From contig CANQCE010000040.1 of NCBI GenBank assembly GCA_947589655.1, forward strand, positions 1 to 8,310: 8,310 nucleotides of DNA. Reading direction: 5' to 3'. The DNA comes from an uncultured Clostridia bacterium. Its GTDB lineage: Bacteria; Bacillota; Clostridia; Christensenellales; UBA1242. The notes beneath the pieces are model-generated. The model had not been told where the DNA came from. It saw nothing but the letters and a program-made list of their open reading frames with translations, and made no database searches. Below, in pieces: positions 5,705 through 8,310 of the stretch (positions within the stretch are counted from its first letter, which is position 1; each line of letters starts with the position of its first letter). A program made the position numbers and the translations under genes.

Positions 5705-6457
5705 ATGAAGGATTTAATTGATGAGTGCGGCAAAGATTTGTCCGCTTACGGCTATGAAACCGTGCCTTTGGAAAAGTTTAATGCAACCAGCAACAAACTG
5801 TTTATAGAAACAAAAGAGCAGGCGCAAACTCTGGGGTTTGAAAAGGGGCATTATTTTATTATAAACGCACCGCTGCTGCCTTTGATGATGCAAGAGCATA
5901 AAGAGATGCTGGAAAAAGAGGTTGCCAGCCGACTAAAATTTTTAATGAAACAAAACAAACTTTCAAAAAATGGCAAAACTTTGTTTGTTGGCATTGGGAA
6001 CCCTGCTTTAACAGCGGATAGTTTTGGCGTTAAAGCGGTGGAGAAAATACCTCTTTTGGCGTTTAAAAAGAACAACAGAAGGCTTAAACTTTTGCCCAAT
6101 GTTTTTTCTAATACTGGTTTTAATGCCTTTGAAATTGTTCGCTTGGTTGTGGAGGCATACGATATCTCTGCAGTGGTTATGTTTGACAGCCTTGCCACAG
6201 AAAACATTTCAAGACTAGGGACATCTTTGCAGTTTAACGATGCGGGGCTAACCCCCGGCAGCGCCATGAACAATTTTGGCAGTGCCATGAACAGGCATAC
6301 GCTGAATGTCCCATGCATTGCAATTGGTGTGCCGATGATGATATCTTCCAAAAGTTTGGGGCAAAAGCGTGACATTATTTTAACTGACAACAATGTGGGC
6401 GCGCAGGTGGAGTTTTTATCTTTGCTTTTGGCAGAGGTGATTGACAGGTTGTTTTAA
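5705..6457 (+). CDS. gpr: Germination protease GPR, compact form
   Basis: GPR degrades the small acid-soluble proteins that coat spore DNA when a spore germinates. Family motifs are in order: GIGN (96-99), TADSFG (103-108), the core TGFNAFEI, MFDSLATENISRLGT (159-173), FNDAGLTPGS (177-186) and IAIGVP (205-210). D105 and D161 align by motif with the two active-site aspartates described in Bacillus GPR. At 250 residues it is much shorter than the ~370 of Bacillus. There is no N-terminal TDLA propeptide site, and the region after IAIGVP is cut to 40 residues, keeping what looks like the final helix. The start is firm: no ATG, GTG or TTG occurs in frame between it and the stop at 5645. No Shine-Dalgarno is seen. 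YyaC was considered, but the PGS and DxxxxR motifs favour GPR. Confidence 0.85.
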   Translation: MKDLIDECGKDLSAYGYETVPLEKFNATSNKLFIETKEQAQTLGFEKGHYFIINAPLLPLMMQEHKEMLEKEVASRLKFLMKQNKLSKNGKTLFVGIGNPALTADSFGVKAVEKIPLLAFKKNNRRLKLLPNVFSNTGFNAFEIVRLVVEAYDISAVVMFDSLATENISRLGTSLQFNDAGLTPGSAMNNFGSAMNRHTLNVPCIAIGVPMMISSKSLGQKRDIILTDNNVGAQVEFLSLLLAEVIDRLF

Positions 6458-6491
6458 AATCAAGTTTTTAAAATTTGCATATATTGTTTTT

Positions 6492-7220
6492 ATGAAAAAT
6501 GTTCTTCTTATAGATAGCGGCAGTGGGGGCGTGAACATATTAAAAGAGTGTGTAAAGGTTTGCCCTTATTGCAATTATCTGTTATTTTGTGACGATTTAA
6601 ATTTGCCATATGGCAGCAAAACCAAAGAGAAATTGCAAGAAATTACCACTCGGAATTTAACCAACATAAAAGGGTTCTTCAATTTTGACGTTGTAATTTT
6701 GGCGTGCAACACGCTTACCTGCACTTGCCTTGAACACGTGCGAAAAGTTTTTCCAGACGTAATTTTTATAGGAACGGTGCCTGCCGTGAAGCCTGCAATT
6801 GAAAGGTTTAAAGAGGAAGATGTGCTGGTGCTTGCCACGCCAGTTACAATCAAACACAATGTGATTATAAATAAACATGCGGTTAAAACGCTTGCACTTG
6901 AAAACTTGGCAAGAGATATAGATGCCCATCTTGACGAATTGGAGGTTTTGGAAGACGGCATTAAAGCGGAGTTGAAAGATTTTAAAACCTTTATTCCAAA
7001 AGCGGTTGTTTTGGGCTGCACGCATTATGTGGCGGTTGAAAATATTTTAAAGAAAATTTTAGGCGACAACGTAACATTTTTCAATTCTGCAAACGGCGTT
7101 GCCAGAAGGCTTAAATATTTTGTGGATATGGAAGCGGAGGAAAAAGGCTATCAAGTTCAAATTATGGTGAGTGGAAATCAGAACAATTTAGCAAAGTTCT
7201 GGTGGTGGTTTAAAAACTAA
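6492..7220 (+). CDS. murI: Glutamate racemase
   Basis: Converts L- to D-glutamate for peptidoglycan in the cytoplasm. The 242-residue product has the full catalytic set: IDSGSGG (D8), DLNLPYGSK (36-43), ACNT with the first catalytic Cys (C72), VPAVKPA (97-102) and GCTHY with the second (C176). It is slightly shorter than the usual 260-275. The ATG at 6492 was chosen because MKNVLLIDSG is the standard N-terminus; a TTG at 6441 would overlap gpr. No Shine-Dalgarno precedes it, but TATATT at 6480-6485 ends six bases before the ATG, so a leaderless message is possible. It might otherwise be co-transcribed with gpr, 34 nt upstream. The last residues are FWWWFKN, three tryptophans in a row where family members have the terminal helix. 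It is convergent with the DUF1846 gene. Confidence 0.93.
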   Translation: MKNVLLIDSGSGGVNILKECVKVCPYCNYLLFCDDLNLPYGSKTKEKLQEITTRNLTNIKGFFNFDVVILACNTLTCTCLEHVRKVFPDVIFIGTVPAVKPAIERFKEEDVLVLATPVTIKHNVIINKHAVKTLALENLARDIDAHLDELEVLEDGIKAELKDFKTFIPKAVVLGCTHYVAVENILKKILGDNVTFFNSANGVARRLKYFVDMEAEEKGYQVQIMVSGNQNNLAKFWWWFKN

Positions 7221-7243
7221 AAAACACCACCTTTAAGGTGGCG
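7219..7243 (-). terminator. Terminator of the DUF1846 gene, between convergent genes
   Basis: CCACCT (7227-7232) and AGGTGG (7236-7241) form a stem around a 3-nt loop. On the minus strand the hairpin is followed by TG and six T's (7224-7219), so it best serves the DUF1846 gene, whose stop is at 7248-7250. On the plus strand only four T's follow after CGAA, so it is weak for murI. Confidence 0.7.
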
Positions 7244-7247
7244 AATT

Positions 7248-8310
7248 TTATTCATCAAACAAGTTTGAATTTAAAAATACTGGCTCGCAGGTTATGTTTA
7301 TGCCCAATTTCTTTAAGGTTTGTTGCTCTGAATTTGAAAGTATGTAAGTGCTATGAGCGTCACATCCTTGCAATTTTGAAATTTGTTCCATGGCAAGTTT
7401 TGCCTTTTTGTTCCTATTAGTGCAAATTGAAAGTGCAACCAAAACATCGTCAAGGGTCAGCACGCTGCATTGGGATTTTAAGATATTAGAGCGATATTCA
7501 ACTATCGGCATTAATATATCGTCAGTGATGATGCCGTAATCATCGTCAAGCCCAGCCAAAGTGCGAAGGGCGTTCAGAACAACTGCGGCACTTGCGGAGA
7601 CAATCTTTTTGTTTTTGCCAGTGATAATTTTTCCGTCAGGCAGTTCAAGTGCAACGCAGGCATAGCCGCTTGTTTTGGAAGTGTTTTTGGCGGCGTCTAT
7701 CAGTTGGGTAAGCGTTTCGGCGGCTTTTGTTTCTGTGACAAGCGATTTGTTCCTTTCCAAAGTTTCAAAGGTGCATTGCCCAAGTTTGTAATCACATTCT
7801 GCACGATAATATCTGCGCAAAATTTCTTTCCTTGCGGACAGTTTTGCCAAATTGTCGTCAACAATTGCCGAGGCAACCATATTCACACCCATATCAGTAG
7901 GGGACTTGTATACTTGCTTGCCCATGATTTTTGTAAGGATGTTGTCCAAAACAGGGAATACCGCTATATCGCGGTTATAATTTACTGTTAGCACGCCGTA
8001 AGCATTAAAATGAAATGGGTCAATTTGGTTGACATCATATAGGTCTGCCGTGGCGGCCTCGTAGGCAATGTTTACAGGGTGTTTTAATGGCAAGTTCCAA
8101 ACAGGGAAAGTTTCAAACTTTGCATATCCTGCCTTTACTCCGTGTTTATATTCGTGATAAAGTTGGCTTAAACAAGTGGCAAGTTTGCCGCTGGATGGGC
8201 CAGGGGCGGTTACAACAACAAGTGGGCGTGTGGTTTTAATAAATGGATTTGCCCCATAGCCTTCGTCTGACACAATTGTTTCCACATCGTTTGGATAGCC
8301 CTTTGTGTAG
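7248..8310 (-). CDS. DUF1846 (UPF0371) protein, C-terminal part (5' end outside window)
   Basis: Matches the DUF1846 family, a conserved protein of about 500 residues found in many Firmicutes and Actinobacteria, with a structure but no settled function as far as I know. The reading frame is open to the window edge: YTKGYPNDVETIVSDEGYG is continuous, so the GTG at 8283-8285 is internal. About 353 residues are visible and roughly 145 N-terminal ones are missing. The clearest family signature is TTRPLVVVTAPGPSSGK with LSQLYHE, followed by GYAKFETFPVWNLPLKHPVN and AYEAATADL. APGPSSGK recalls a P-loop but is one residue short of a strict Walker A, so nucleotide binding is only a possibility. It has its own terminator and faces murI. 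Confidence 0.92.
   Translation of the reverse strand, partial: YTKGYPNDVETIVSDEGYGANPFIKTTRPLVVVTAPGPSSGKLATCLSQLYHEYKHGVKAGYAKFETFPVWNLPLKHPVNIAYEAATADLYDVNQIDPFHFNAYGVLTVNYNRDIAVFPVLDNILTKIMGKQVYKSPTDMGVNMVASAIVDDNLAKLSARKEILRRYYRAECDYKLGQCTFETLERNKSLVTETKAAETLTQLIDAAKNTSKTSGYACVALELPDGKIITGKNKKIVSASAAVVLNALRTLAGLDDDYGIITDDILMPIVEYRSNILKSQCSVLTLDDVLVALSICTNRNKKAKLAMEQISKLQGCDAHSTYILSNSEQQTLKKLGINITCEPVFLNSNLFDE

Noticed and set aside
5851..6393. 180-codon minus-strand ORF inside gpr
   Set aside because: Long, but wholly antisense to a gene with clear GPR motifs. It has no ribosome site and no recognisable protein features.
6575..7021. 148-codon minus-strand ORF inside murI
   Set aside because: Antisense to a well-conserved racemase; no promoter, ribosome site or family motif.
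8283..8285. GTG as the start of the DUF1846 gene
   Set aside because: The frame stays open to the window edge with family-like sequence (GYPNDVETIVSDEG), so the real start is outside.

Overview
The window reads as a chromosomal segment of a low-GC, spore-forming Firmicute, probably an uncultured gut-type member of the Clostridia. This rests on A/T-rich spacers, good AGGAGG-type ribosome sites on several genes, RNase J, an adjacent divergent rpsT/gpr pair (a neighbourhood also found in Bacillus), a DUF1846 protein and a TasA/SipW-type secreted protein. The exact lineage cannot be fixed from the sequence. No tRNA, rRNA, CRISPR array, insertion sequence or phage gene was seen. The two terminal genes are cut by the window edges.

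Layout: (1) 1-1798, plus strand: the 3' part of RNase J followed 1 nt later by a TrmR/YrrM-type methyltransferase and a terminator, so an RNA-metabolism unit. (2) 1800-3510, plus: a PAP2 membrane phosphatase, tsaE and tsaB in a tight operon; the last two supply part of the tRNA t6A37 machinery. (3) 3518-4154, plus: a single-gene unit with its own promoter, encoding a small protein of two tandem four-cysteine zinc-ribbon motifs and a long Asp/Glu tail. It ends at a hairpin with T-runs on both strands. (4) 4210-5173, minus: a secreted TasA-like protein whose best promoter carries a run of nine C's between -35 and -10. (5) 5294-5699: rpsT (minus) and a compact germination protease gene gpr (plus), with almost abutting divergent promoters. 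(6) 6492-7220, plus: glutamate racemase. (7) 7219-8310, minus: the C-terminal part of a DUF1846 protein, convergent with the racemase and ending at its own hairpin.

The most notable signal is the homopolymer in the promoter spacer of the secreted protein. This is the classic architecture of phase-variable surface genes in Neisseria and Haemophilus, and here it would switch or tune a Clostridial surface fibre-like protein. Other items worth checking are the duplicated zinc-ribbon/acidic-tail protein, a propeptide-less and shortened GPR with a forespore-like promoter element, an HxHCxxC motif in the secreted protein, and three genes without Shine-Dalgarno sites whose -10-like boxes lie 4-6 nt before the start codon (possible leaderless mRNAs).
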